From NCBI GenBank assembly GCA_963169105.1, contig OY720634.1, positions 152,279,584 through 152,343,583 on the forward strand: a DNA stretch of 64,000 nt, in the 5' to 3' direction. The position numbers and the translations under genes are program-made. How positions within the stretch are numbered: the stretch's first letter is position 1; each line of letters opens with the position of its first letter. The notes beneath the pieces were generated by a model. That model was not told the origin of the DNA. It saw only the letters and a program-made list of their open reading frames with translations, and searched no databases. The stretch comes from Ceriagrion tenellum. Taxonomy: Eukaryota > Arthropoda > Insecta > Odonata > Coenagrionidae. Of the stretch, positions 38,260 through 50,194 are shown one piece after another.

Positions 38260-38697
38260 GTGGAAGCATGTTTGAATTCCCGCCCGCTTGTTCCTTTATC
38301 AGATGATGCTAATGATATTCAAGCGTTGACTCCTGCTCATTTTTTAATTCAATCTCCATCTTATCTAATTCCAGAACCATCATTAACCGAGGAAAAAATT
38401 CCTACTTTAAAGAGATGGCAATTGGTACAGCAAATGCTTCAGCATTATTGGCGACGCTGGTCGAGGGAGTACCTGCAATCTCTACAGCAACGACAGAAAT
38501 GGGCAGCTTCAACCAGAAACATTAAGGCTGGGGATCTTGTGATTGCCCGCAATGACAATACTCCACCAGCGCGTTGGCAACTAGCAAGAGTGATAAAAGT
38601 TCACCCTGGTGACGATGGACATGTCCGAGTTGTGACCATACAATCAGCAAATTCAGTGTTTAAAAGACCAGTGAATAATCTAATAATTTTACAATGA
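38260..38697 (+). pseudogene. BEL/Pao C-terminal DUF5641-type domain (copy 1)
   Basis: The tail of the pol polyprotein, a small domain typical of BEL/Pao and related integrases. Landmarks are LNSRPLVPLS, LTPAHFL, W-x-HYWRRWSREYL-type residues, GDLVIARNDNTPPARWQ and HPGDDGHVRVV, followed by the stop at 38,697. It continues from the integrase after two in-frame stops near 38,215 and 38,243. It is complete here, whereas copy 2 breaks off at HPGDDG. Confidence 0.87.
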
Positions 38698-38770
38698 CTA
38701 TTGTAAGCTGAGTTTAAAATCTATTTGCATTTAAATATTATTCTTTTGTTTTGTACTGGTTCTCTTCTAC

Positions 38771-38789
38771 GAAGAGAAGGTGGGCGGAA
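38771..38789 (+). promoter_or_regulatory. Polypurine tract of BEL copy 1
   Basis: A purine-rich run, GAAGAGAAGGTGGGCGGAA, lies directly before the 3' LTR, where plus-strand DNA synthesis is primed in LTR retrotransposons. Confidence 0.8.
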
Positions 38790-39074
38790 TGTTTGAAGTC
38801 GTTGTAATCCTGTTTGAATTCCCACCAAGGGTGATTCATTGTTCTTTAGTTAAGTAAGTCAAATTTATGATAAGTAAGTCAAATTGTGTAACTGCCCCAC
38901 GTGGTCCGGTGCCGTGGGCAGCCAGTCAGCTGTTGGTCGCCATATAGAACGGAGCTGTTTGAGAGTGCTCCTTTTTGTTTTGTGATAAAATCATCAAACG
39001 GACGTTTTGTATCTTCATAATCGTGATCCCCTGGTCCTTCGGAATATTTTACCAGTAGGTACCCATCGCGTACA
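38790..39074 (+). repeat. 3' LTR of BEL copy 1
   Basis: 285 bp from TGTTTGAAGTCG to CATCGCGTACA, matching the 5' LTR of copy 2 with roughly 20-25 substitutions and a few small indels by eye. It is followed by ACCTA (39,075-39,079), the same five bases that precede the 5' LTR of copy 2, and then by array sequence. Confidence 0.9.
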
Positions 39075-42000
39075 ACCTACTTTAAGGGAAACGTGAAACG
39101 ACGTTCATTGGTCTTCTTTTCCTTGATTTTTTTATCAAGACAAATATTTCTATGATCAATATTTTGCTAGTACATAGTTTTTGGTAATAATATAACGAAA
39201 AACTTAAAACGGCGATTATTTCAACTATTTACCCTGATTTATGGATTTCTCAATAGTATTTCCAGCACCGGCAATTCGCTTAGTTCAAATTCCTTTTTCG
39301 TATGTCTACCTGATTTAACATTTTCTTGATTTGTGATTTTTTTTAAATCAGTAAAGAGTTAAGATTTCCTTAATTTCGACGTCTGGATTTTCAAATATTT
39401 GTAAACCCTTACCATTACCCCTAAATTTTTTATTTTTTAAATTTGTCAAATCCAAGACGGATTAAAAACGGAAACCCTTGTTTCGAAAAGTTCACCGTTT
39501 CCGATGAATGTTTACTATTTGTGAATATTTTAATATAAAACGCGGAATGGTGAATTAAAGAACACAATTGTTTTATTTAATTATTTCTTAAAATATTTCC
39601 TAGATGAAAACTTTTGCACAGATACTTTTCTTGTGTCCGTGATCCTACATTTAAAAGACGCATACCACGAATACTAAGACTCAGTTCTATGATTTATCGA
39701 TATATTGAAAATATATCCAAAATTACGTTATCGCTAATCATAAGATGCTTATTTTTTGTGGGAAATCACCTAAAAAACGTGAAACAATTCACTACTGTTC
39801 GCAGATATTATGATTTCTTGTAAATATCTCCAGGGTAAAGATTTTACTAATTTCAGTTTCTTGTGTGAGAGAAAATACCAAGAGTGTTCTGTGAAATTAT
39901 AATGAAACCTTTCTGTCATTTTAAAATTTTAAGGCTAAAAAATATTTCCATAATCAAGTTTTCGCTTATTTGATTTTTTGATTGCGTTGAATCCTACTCG
40001 TAGAAAGGAAAAACGTCGAGAATTTCATTTCTCTACGACGATATTTTAGGAAAATTATGACAATATCGACGATTAGCTCATATTTTTCTTGCTATTGTGA
40101 AAATGACAAAAATCGTGGAACGACAAATATTTCACCTCTGATCCTTAAGATATGGATTTCTAGAAAATATTTCAAATATTTACATTTTAGCTACAATTTT
40201 TGTGAAACTGAAATTAAGACAACTCCTCCTCCTGGGTTTGTACCCAATAATAAACACAATATCGTCAATATTACTCTCTGATCGTTCATTTTCTTGATTT
40301 CTAGAAAATATATCCGGGATTAAAATTTCGCTCATTCCCATGACTCTTTTCTGTGAATCTACCTTTTTTTTTAAACGCCAAACTGTGAAACTACGTTTCT
40401 TTACTTGATTTTTATAAGAAACCCTAAAAGCATAGCAAAACGTGAACATTTCCACTCAGTTCTTAAGACATAGATTTCCTGAAAAAATATTAAAAAGTCA
40501 AAATTTCGCCCATTCCAAATTCTTCATTTTCCGAATATACCGAAAATGAAACGCGGTATCGTTTACATATTAACTCAGTTCCATGATTTCTTCTTTGATG
40601 TACCTAAATACATACCCATTCCAGACAAAGAGTTTATACATCCAAATGTCTGATTCGAGCACATCAACCAAAAAATGAAATGCAAAACAATGAACATTTC
40701 AACTCCTATCCTAGATTTCTCATTTCTTCTTAGTAAGTCCAAGTTCTAAATTAAGCTCAGTTCCAAGATTGCTTATTTCAATACTTGCTACTGCTCTGCT
40801 CTTTGATTATTTCTTGCTTAAAATCTTTCCAAGATCCGGATGTCACATATTTTAATTTACCAGCATCGAAAGTAACAAAATTACCAGTATTGTAAGAGAT
40901 CTAGTGCCAAGAGATGAGCGACACAAACGAGACTTCCACTTGACACTGCGCTTGATTTCAGTTTTGCATTGTCATATCGCAATAATATACTGATATTTTT
41001 AGTTGAAATACATGTAGCATTATCAGCAAGAAGCAACCCACCTGAATGCAATCAATTCCTCAATATTCAAAGGAGCTTATCCAATACAACATCCTAATGG
41101 AGATGGGTGAACAATAAATAACTTCCTTAGCAACCACCATCGGTATGTGCAAACACGGGAAATGAGAAAGTGAGAATATTTAATGACTGAATTTTTACCA
41201 TTAACATTACGCGAACACCAAAAGCTTTTTGAAATGAAATCACAGAATTAATTTCGAAAATACTAACATGGATAGCAGATTGTTGCCAAAACGAAAGTGG
41301 TGCACGTATAATGTATTCTTAAGCACATGTGATTATCCCTTGGTGTAAGATAATGGTTGAATGCTTGCGGAAATACCAAATTCAACTCTTCAGAATGTCC
41401 TTAGGAATTAAAATCGTACGTTTAGGGTTAACTTCGCTCTTATTTAATTCTTTAATATTCATATGCGTAATCCGTAGAGTGAAAGAAAAGCCCTAATTTT
41501 CACTCGTTCCCCCACGGAGGAGCCGAGGCCGTTGCTCTAGATAGCCGGTGCGAGAGAGAGCCGTAAGGCCGGAGGCGACGCCCTCGTAAACGCTAACGAA
41601 GCTTAGGTTCCAGTGTGGTTAACCCGCCTCCTCCAACTTTTTCGTTCATTTCATTTCACTATTCAAAATCATTGATAGTGCATTGCATTTTTCTAAAAAA
41701 TAATTCACTAGTTTGCTTAGATTGTTACAATACACTCTCAGAAACGGAGTCGGCGGTTCGATCCCAGGTGACGGCTTCTAGTAGGGATAAATTTTTCACA
41801 TCATTTAACCCATTGAAAACTACTTGCGAAAGAGTGTGAGAGGTAATTAGTTGGAAAAAATTTGTTATGCCCTCCTTTTAACCGTAGTACCATGTGACAA
41901 ATGGGATACTCAGATTTTGAACGCTGAAAAATAATCGATGGTAACTAGATGCCTTATGACCTTGGTTGAGCTTCTTCGGTGTGTTTTTTATCACTATTCG

Positions 42001-42480
42001 CCCCAGTCATTATGTTTTATTTCTTACCACATCACTCCGCGGATTCATCATTACCATCCGGTGGTGCTACAGCCTGGGGTGCGCCTTGGCCTGTCGAATC
42101 GCCAATTGGCTTCAAAATCGTCGAAATCGTGTCCAAATAGATTGACAAGGGATTCTGGTACTTCTGGCCAACTTATGTAGAAGAAAAACTACAGTAAAGA
42201 AAATATGAGACCTAATGAACTTAAAACTTGAGAAAAGAAATGAGACGTTGGGATCTAAGATCAAATTAAAAACTGGTACACTCATGCAGAGCATCGAAAA
42301 AAATGACTCATGGTATACAGCGCATAGCAAACAGTTTTTAATGCGCATTATTAGCTCAAAATATTGAAAGAGAAATCACAGAATCAAAGCATGAGCTTTG
42401 GCAGAAAAAAGTGAAGATAGAAGGAGAAGAGGTAACTACAGCAGTCTCTTTATGGTGATACGAGATATATTGAAATTTTT

Positions 42481-45400
42481 ATGAGAAGAAAAGAGACTAA
42501 TGATACCCCCTATAATAAGGATTTTCCTCACACAAAATTTAATGCTGTGAAATATTCTGTACAATGTGAGTTTTATTTTTACTTATTTACAGTTAATTTG
42601 ATTTCTTATAAATATCACCGGCGTAAGTATTTCGCTTATTTCACTTGCTTGTTTGTGAGATACTACCAAGAGTGTTCAGTAAAATGATAACATAGCTAAT
42701 ATGTTGTATCAAATTTTCAATTCTCAAAAAGGTTTCCACGATCAAGACATCCCTTATTTCTACATCTTGTCCATTCAAACTATCTAAAAACCCCAAATAG
42801 TGTCGCATTCACCCTAGGTTTTATATTTTGATAGCCGATTAGTTTTTCCAAAACAAGGAATATGCTTATTCAATTTTTTGGATTCAGTGAACGTGACTTA
42901 AAATAAAGGCAAAACGGCATACATTGTAACATTGAACCTTGATTTTCAACTCGAAATTATTCCCAAGGTTGCGATTTCGCCCATTCAATTCCGTGTGTTT
43001 TTAATCTACTAAAAATTTGTGAAATAAATGTACAATGGTGAACATACTAACTATAATAATCCTTTCGTTTTATTGATTCTTGAAATTTTCCAAGATAATG
43101 ATTTCACACATTATTAAATTATGTTTGTGTGAACTTTATAAAAAGAAAGCCAAATAGCGTATGTAATATATAGCGTATGTAGCAAATGCCGAATGAGTGT
43201 ATAATTACTGTGAGTTGATTGTTTGACTCCTTGAAATTATAAAACAAGATCGCAATTCTGCTGATTTTATATCATTTCTTTTATGGATTTACCGTCAAAA
43301 TTATAATGAATAAATATTTATTTCTTTACCACCAGAATTTCCTTTCAATTTTCTTACAATATACGTTGAATGGTGATCATAACAACTCCTATCATTGGAA
43401 TTTTCCGTGGAAATATTTTCAAGATAACCTTCAAGCAACTTCAATTTCTTTCTTGCTTTTAACCTACTTTAAGGGAAACGTGAAACGACGTTCATCGGTC
43501 ATCTTTTCCTTGATTTTTTTATCAAGACAAATATTACTACGATCAATATTTTGCTAGTATATAGTTTTTGGTAATTATATGACTAAAAACTCAAAACGGC
43601 GATTATTTCATTTATTTACCCTGATTTATGGATTTCTCAATAGTATTTCCAGCACCGGCAATGCGCTCAGTTCAAATTCATTTTTTTGTATGTCTACCTG
43701 ATATAACATTTTCTTGATTTGTGATTTTTTTAAAATACGTAAAGAGTTAAGATTTCCTTAATTTCGACGTATGGAATTTCAAATCGTTGTCAACCCTTGC
43801 CATTACCCCTAAATTATTTATTTTTTAAATTTGACAAATCCAAGACGGATTAAAAACGGAAACCCTTGTTTCAAAAAGTTCACCGTTTCCGATGAACGTT
43901 TACTATTTGTGAATATTTCAATATAAAACGCGGAATGGTGAATTAAAGAACACAATTTTTTTATTTAATTATTTCTTAAAATATTTCCTAGATGAAAACT
44001 TTTGCACAGATACTTTTCTTGTGTCCGTGATCCTACATTTAAAAGACGCATACCACGAATACTAAGACTCAGTTCTATGATTTATCGATATATTGAAAAT
44101 ATATCCAAAATTACGTTATCGCTAATCATAAGATGCTTATTTTTTGTGGGAAATCACCTAAAAAACGTGAAACAATTCACTACTGTTCGCAGATATTATG
44201 ATTTCTTGTAAATATCTCCAGGGTAAAGATTTTACTAATTTCAGTTTCTTGTGTGAGAGAAAATACCAAGAGTGTTCTGTGAAATTATAATGAAACCTTT
44301 CTGTCATTTTAAAATTTTAAGGCTAAAAAATATTTCCATAATCAAGTTTTTGCTTCTTTGATTGCGTTGAACCCTACTCATAGAAAGGAAAAACGTCGAG
44401 AATTTCATTTCTCTACGACGATATTTTAGGAAAATTATGACAATATCGACGATTAGCTCATATTTTTCTTGCTATTGTGAAATTGACAAAAATCGTGAAA
44501 CGACAAATATTTCACCTCTGATCCTTAAGATATGGATTTCTAGAAAATATTTCAAATAAATATTTACATTTTAGCTACAATTGTTGTGAAACTGAAATAA
44601 AGACAACTTCTCCTCCTGGGTTTGTACCCAATAATATACACAATATCGTCAATATTACTCTCTGATCCTTCATTTTCTTGATTTCTAGAAAATATATCCG
44701 GGATTAAAATTTCGCTCATTCCAATCTCTCTTTTCTGTGAATCTACCTTTTTTTTGAACGCGAAACTGTGAAACTCCGTTTCTTTACTTGATATTTATAA
44801 GAAACCCTAAAAGCAAAGCAAAACGTGAACATTTGCACTCAGTTCTTAATATGATGTAACGGCATCGCTGACGCTCCTAATTATCATAATAAGCACTTGT
44901 CGCTATCCTTCCTTTCCTATTTTTTGCCTGTCTAGTTGTAAGTAATTTTTATATATTCGACGTACGATATGTGTGTATACGAGTGCGACTCGATTGAAGT
45001 TCCGCCCACAGTGATTCAGTGAAATATCCTCCGCCAAAGTGTGTGTAACTCAACGCCCTCCCCTCCATTCCCCTCTCACGACAGACCGGAGTGCAGTGTG
45101 CATTTCCGAGAAGACAGAACCTCCTAAAATTCTCCAACGCTGACATCTCGAGAAGAAGCTCTTGAGACTCCTTTGGGCTATGGTCGTCCTGGCATTACTC
45201 ATGCCACGCCGCTGCCCATTCATCGCCCCGCTGTCTACAAGGACCTCTCACCATTTTATTGGGCCGGCATCGCATAAGCCTATGCTTTACCATCGATCGC
45301 TGACCAGCCCTTGCCATACGCCTGAGATTTCTTGAGTGTTGTAGCAGAGACGCATCCCGCGAATCAACAGTCTCAACGCCACATCAAGGAGACCGGCCAT

Positions 45401-46241
45401 CGTAAAGACACCGCTAAAGAAATTGTGAGCCGTCAATTACCCCGAGGTCTGTCTAACTACGCCCTCCCTCCCCTCTACGAAGATACACCCCGTCCCGTCC
45501 CCATTTCTTCGACCAAGTTATTCGTCAACGTGCTATTTCCCCATTGATTCGAACTGATTGAACTGACTGATCTTTCGATTTTGCGAGTCACTTTATTATT
45601 GTGTTAAATTTTCCTAATCCGATTGATCAAGTTACTGTGTTAAACTTGCTCATAATTTTACTGTGTTAATTGCTGATCCAGTTGAACAAATTTAAAGTGC
45701 TGGCTATTTTATGTCGGTTAGTAATAGATTTCCTGATCTATCCCCACTAACTTCCTTCTTACCCGAGTGCAATTTAATTTTTGATTACGTTCAGTATAAT
45801 TTTCGTCTCATATTTCGTCGTTTGTTTGAGCATAATAAATTAATATTCAATTTCCGTGCAACCCAAAATCCATTTTATTTCCCAGAATTTATCCCTAAGT
45901 CCCATTCCCCATTGTCGCGAATCCAAAGCTGTTTGTTCTTTACGTCGCCTACACCCTGAGGTATCTCCTTTGCTCTGAGTAGCATGCACAAATGTGCTGG
46001 CGCCCAATCCCATAAACACGCGTGTTACAATATAGATTTACTGAAAAAATATTAAAAATTCAAAATTTCTCTCATTCAAAATTCTTCATTTTCCGAATAT
46101 ACCGAAAATGAAACGATTTCTTCTTTGATACACCTAAATACATACCCATTTCAGACAAAGAGTTTATACATTCAAATGTCTGATTCGAGCACATGAACCA
46201 AAAAATGAAATGCAAAACATTGAACATTTTAACTCCATTCC
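42481..46241. repeat. Array unit 7, lacks the conserved 1.7-kb part
   Basis: Sub-repeats with a deletion of about 210 bp at about 43,021, then the second 1,175-bp LTR-like insertion (44,855-46,029), then a short sub-repeat stretch that breaks off at about 46,241. The next base continues in the sub-repeat block of the following unit, so the whole conserved part that should lie here (about 2.0 kb by comparison with unit 4) is missing. Up to about 44,340 it resembles units 3 and 6, afterwards unit 4. Confidence 0.85.
44855..46029. mobile_element. LTR-like insertion, copy B
   Basis: The same 1,175 bp as at 24,526, in the same position of the array unit, with the same flanking bases on both sides and only a handful of differences (for example GGG to GTG near 45,769). 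This is one insertion copied with its host unit, not two insertions. Confidence 0.65.
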
Positions 46242-48342
46242 TAATATGTTGTATCAAATTTTCAATTCTCAAAAAGGTTTCCCCGATCAAGATTTCGCTT
46301 ATTTCTACATCTTGTTCATTCAAACTATCTAAAAACCCCAAAATAGTATCACATTCACTCTAGGTTATATATTTTGATAGCCGATTTGTTTTTCCAAAAT
46401 AACGAATATGCTTATTCAATTTTTTGGATTCAGTGAACGTGACTTAAAATAAAGGCAAAACGGCATACATTGTAACATTGAGCCTTGATTTTCAACTCTA
46501 AATTATTCCCAAGGTTGCGATTTCGCCCATTCAATTCCGTGTGTTTTTAATCTACTAAAAATTTGTGAAAAATTGATCAATTAAATTACTTATTTCTTTT
46601 CAAGATTCCTGAAAATATTTCTTAATCACGATTTCGGTCATTTTAATATCGTACTTGTTTGAAAAAAACAAAATATACCGAATCAGTGAATATTTTATAT
46701 CTTTCTTTGACTAGTTGATTGTTTAAAAATATTTACACATCTAATATCCATAATTACGTTTATGTGGCGATTCACAAAAATAAATGTACAATGGTTAACA
46801 TACTAGCTATAATAATCCTTTTGTGTTATTGATTCTTGAAATTTTTGCAAGATAATGATTTCACACATTATTAAATTATGTTTGTGTGAACTTTATAAAA
46901 AGAAAGCCAAAAAGCGTATGTAATATATAGCGTATGTAACAAAAGCCGAATGAGTGTATAAATACTGTAAGTTGATTGTTTGACTCCTTGAAATTATAAA
47001 ACACGATCGCAATTCCGCTGATTTCATATCATTACTTTTATGGATTTACCGAAAAAATTATAATTAATAAATATTTATTTCTTTACCACCAGAACTTCCT
47101 TTCAATTTTCTTACAATATACGTTGAATGGTGATCATTACAACTCCTATCTTTGGGATTTTCCGTGGAAATATTTTCAAGATAACCTTCAGGCCACTTCA
47201 ATTTCTTTCTTTCTTTTAACCTACTTTAAGGGAAACGTGAGACGACGTTCATTGGTCATCTTTTCCTTGATTTTTTTATCAAGACAAATATTTCTATGAT
47301 CAATATTTAGCTAGTATATAGTTTTTGGTAATTATATGACTAAAAACTCAAAATGGCGATTATTTCATTTATTTACCCTGATTTATGGATTTCTCAATAG
47401 TATTTCCAGCACCGGCAATGCGCTCAGTTCAAATTCCTTTTTTTGTATGACTACCTGATATAACATTTTCTTGATTTGTGATTTTTTTTAAATACGTAAA
47501 TAGTTAAGAATTCCTTGATTTCGACGTATGGATTTGCAAATATTTGTAAACCCATACCATTACCCCTAAATTTTTTATTTTTTAAATTTGACAGATCCAA
47601 GACGGATTAAAAACGGAAACCCTTGTTTCGAAAAGTTCACCGTTTCCGATGAAAGTTTACTATTTGTGAACATTTCAATATAAAAAGCGGAATGGTGAAT
47701 TAAAGAACACAATTATTTTATTTAATTATTTCTTAAAATATTTCCTAGATGAAACCTTTTGCACAGATACTTTTCTTGTGTCCGTGATCCTACATTTAAA
47801 AGACGCATACCACGAATACTAAGACTCAGTTCTATGATTTATCGATATATTGAAAATATATCCAAAATTACGTTATCGCTAATCATAAGATGCTTATTTT
47901 TGTGGGAAATCACCGACAAAACGTGAAACAATTCACTACTGTTCGCAGATATTATGATTTCTTGTAAATGTCTCCAGGGTAAGGAGTTTACTAATTTCAG
48001 TTTCTTGTGTGAGAGAAAATACCAAGAGTGTTCTGTGAAATGATAATGAAGCTATTATGTCATTTTAAAATTTTAAGGCTAAAAAATATTTCCATAATCA
48101 AGTTTTTGCTTCTTTGATTGCGTTGAACCCTACTCATAGAAAGGAAAAACGTCGAGAATTTCATTTCTCTACGACGATATTTTAGGAAAATTATGACAAT
48201 ATCGACGATTAGCTCATATTTTTCTTGCTATTGTGAAATTGACAAAAGTCGTGAAACGACAAATATTTCACCTCTGATCCTTAACTGCAGGCCTGGATAA
48301 TAAACTGCAGGCCACTTCAATTTCTTTCTCTCTTTTAACCTA

Positions 48343-48619
48343 TGTTTGAAGTCGTTGTTATCCTGTTTGTATTCCCACCAAGGGTTATTCCTTCTTCTTT
48401 TGTTGAGTAAGTCAAATTTTATATAAGTAATTCAAATTGTGTAACTGCCCCACGTGTTCCGGTGCCGTGGGCAGCCAGTCAGCTGTTGGTTGCCATATAG
48501 AACGGTGCTGTTTGATAGTGCTCCTTTTTTGTGATAAATTGATCAATCTTATGTTTTGTATCTTCATTATTGTGATCCCCTGGTCCTTCGGAATATTTTA
48601 CCAGTACCCATCGCGTACA
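48343..48619 (+). repeat. 5' LTR of BEL copy 2
   Basis: 277 bp with TG...CA ends. The target repeat ACCTA is at 48,338-48,342. It is noticeably more diverged from the 3' LTR of copy 1 than the two internal regions are from each other. Confidence 0.9.
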
Positions 48620-48622
48620 TTT

Positions 48623-48641
48623 TAGTCCTTCGGGCCGGATC
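48623..48641 (+). promoter_or_regulatory. Primer binding site of BEL copy 2, tRNA-Tyr-like
   Basis: Three bases after the LTR lies TAGTCCTTCGGGCCGGATC. It is complementary to the 3' end of an insect-type tRNA-Tyr including CCA, with about three mismatches in 19 (the second base, one in the middle, the last). The tRNA sequence is from memory, so the identity is a proposal. Confidence 0.55.
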
Positions 48642-48711
48642 TATCTTTGCCGGATTTATCTTTCCCGGATCTATCTTTGCCGGATATCGAGGGATCCGGA
48701 TTTATCTTTGG
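48636..48711. repeat. 15-bp tandem repeats in the BEL leader
   Basis: About five imperfect copies of a CCGGATYTATCTTTG-type unit. They start inside the primer binding site, since the CCGGAT of the site is also the start of the first repeat. They extend the leader between LTR and gag. No coding role is seen. Confidence 0.75.
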
Positions 48712-48719
48712 CGAATTAA

Positions 48720-49282
48720 TCTTTACCAGGTTATCGGTCCCAGTTACTCGTTAATGGAGTTATTAGCAAATCTTTGGCTGATCAATGTTTGATATAATTA
48801 TCGGTTATCGGAGCAAAATCGTATCGTCGGACTAATGGAACGCATCAATGAAAAAACGAAGTTCCACTGGTCCGACCTATCTACCGTGAGGCGCATGACG
48901 GAGGCACGAGAGGCAGCTCATCAAAGCAGTTCGGAGAAGAGAAAGTTGGAGAGGGAAGGAGTGCATCGTGTCGTCGTCTTCGCAACTGCTGATCCAACCC
49001 CGCTCGTACATTCATCGGACGTCTACGAAGACATCGCACATCGCCAACAGAGGGCGTCTTTGGGGCCAGCAGTCATCAGAAAATCAGTAAGATTGTTTCA
49101 ATTTATCTATATAACGCCCAAGCTGCTTAGCCAGTTTCATCTAAGTTGAAAATCTTATCGAGCTAATGTGGCCTAGCCTAAGTAATGGACATCAAAGTGT
49201 TATATATTGTGAACTCAATTTTGCTTTTGTGCTTGAACTCAAGCAGAACTATCTAATCTGATTGACTGAGTGACATATCAAA
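48720..49282 (+). other. BEL 5' leader
   Basis: Sequence between the short tandem repeats and the first gag-like codons. It contains an open frame of 104 codons (48,835-49,149) with an ERINEKTKFHW start that resembles no domain I know. It could be a remnant of an N-terminal gag extension or plain leader. Confidence 0.4.
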
Positions 49283-50194
49283 ATGGATGGGTTTTATGAA
49301 AAGCAAAAGACTTATCGAGAGGAAAATTAATAATTCCTTCATAAACTTTAAAAAAGAAGGTGCTACAAAAATGAATCGTGGATCTTGTAAGGTTCGAATG
49401 GAGAGTATTGATAATTATTGGCAAAAAATTAATGATGCAATGACAAGAATAAAACGTCCCAAAACGAGGGTGATCAACTTGTTAGATTACCTGTCCCGGA
49501 GTTACCTAAATTCTCAGGTGATTTCCGCAATTGGGAAACTTTTCGGGATCTTATGAAGTCTATGATAATAGATCGCAAAGATATTTCGCAGGTTGCAATA
49601 ATGCAATACCTGTTAAGCAGTCTTTCGGGTGAAACTGCTGACCTGGTACGAACTATTCCGATCACAGAAGAAAATTTCACTCTTGCGTGGCAATCTTTGC
49701 AAAATTATTACGAGAATAATAGACGCGTAACTAGTGCTCACCTTGCTGCGCTGTTTGATCTTAAGTCGATGCCAAACGAGTCAGCATCTGAGTTACGTCG
49801 CATTTATGCTGGCACAGTGAACCCCTTGCTCTCACTTGAAGCGTTGCGTCGTCCGGTATGCCAGTGGGATGACTTAATTTTATTTATAACTGAAAGGAGA
49901 TTAGGCCCACAAACACGACGTGATTGGGAAATTAAATTAGAGGATTCGACTGCATCTCCTACGTATGAGATGCTTAAAAATTTCCTAAAAACAAAAATCA
50001 TGAACTTGGACAGTCTGGAGAGTTGTGGTAATGAAAAATTATCGGGACCTCCCAAGGGCATGCAGCAGCGACGACTTCCGTTTCATGAAAGGAGTGGTTC
50101 ATACAAATCAGAGTTTTCATATGAGCGGACCAGCCGTAATGAAAACTCCCTTGTGTGTTTTGTGTGGCCGCAGCCATTGGTTGGCGTATTGTGA
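49283..50194 (+). pseudogene. BEL/Pao gag with frameshifts (copy 2)
   Basis: Fuller than in copy 1. An N-terminal helical region (SFINFKKEGATKMNRG, VRMESIDNYWQKI) lies at 49,287-49,450. After a frame change between 49,433 and 49,490 comes the PELPKFSGDFRNWETFRD block diagnostic of DUF1759-type gag. It is then the same as copy 1 to the stop at 50,194. The first ATG (49,283) meets a stop after about 15 codons, so at least two frame changes affect gag. Few substitutions separate it from copy 1, for example M for L in the first shared block. Confidence 0.85.

Larger units (their letters stand above)
33687..39074 (+). mobile_element. BEL/Pao LTR retrotransposon, copy 1 (5' truncated, 3' LTR kept)
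   Basis: Runs from inside gag to the end of the 3' LTR: gag, zinc knuckles, protease, reverse transcriptase, RNase H, integrase, DUF5641-type tail, polypurine tract, LTR. It starts abruptly from array sequence at about 33,684-33,687 with a few bases of shared sequence at the joint, so the 5' LTR and start of gag are lost. The right end is clean: LTR ending TACA, then ACCTA and array sequence. Several stops and frame changes make it non-autonomous. It is colinear with copy 2 at a constant offset of 15,881 bp. Confidence 0.92.
32278..42480. repeat. Array unit 6, split by a BEL/Pao fragment
   Basis: Unit sequence runs to about 33,686, with a small internal deletion near 33,632, then BEL copy 1 (33,687-39,074), then unit sequence again from 39,075. 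The unit resumes at an earlier point of its sequence than where it stopped, so a few hundred bases of sub-repeat are present on both sides. The segment 39,960-40,120 switches subtype twice within about 100 bp. Confidence 0.88.

Noticed and set aside
48835..49149. 104-codon frame in the BEL leader as an independent gene or envelope
   Set aside because: It lies upstream of gag, has no signal peptide, membrane segment or known domain, and is present only as leader sequence. No envelope-like frame was found in either BEL copy.
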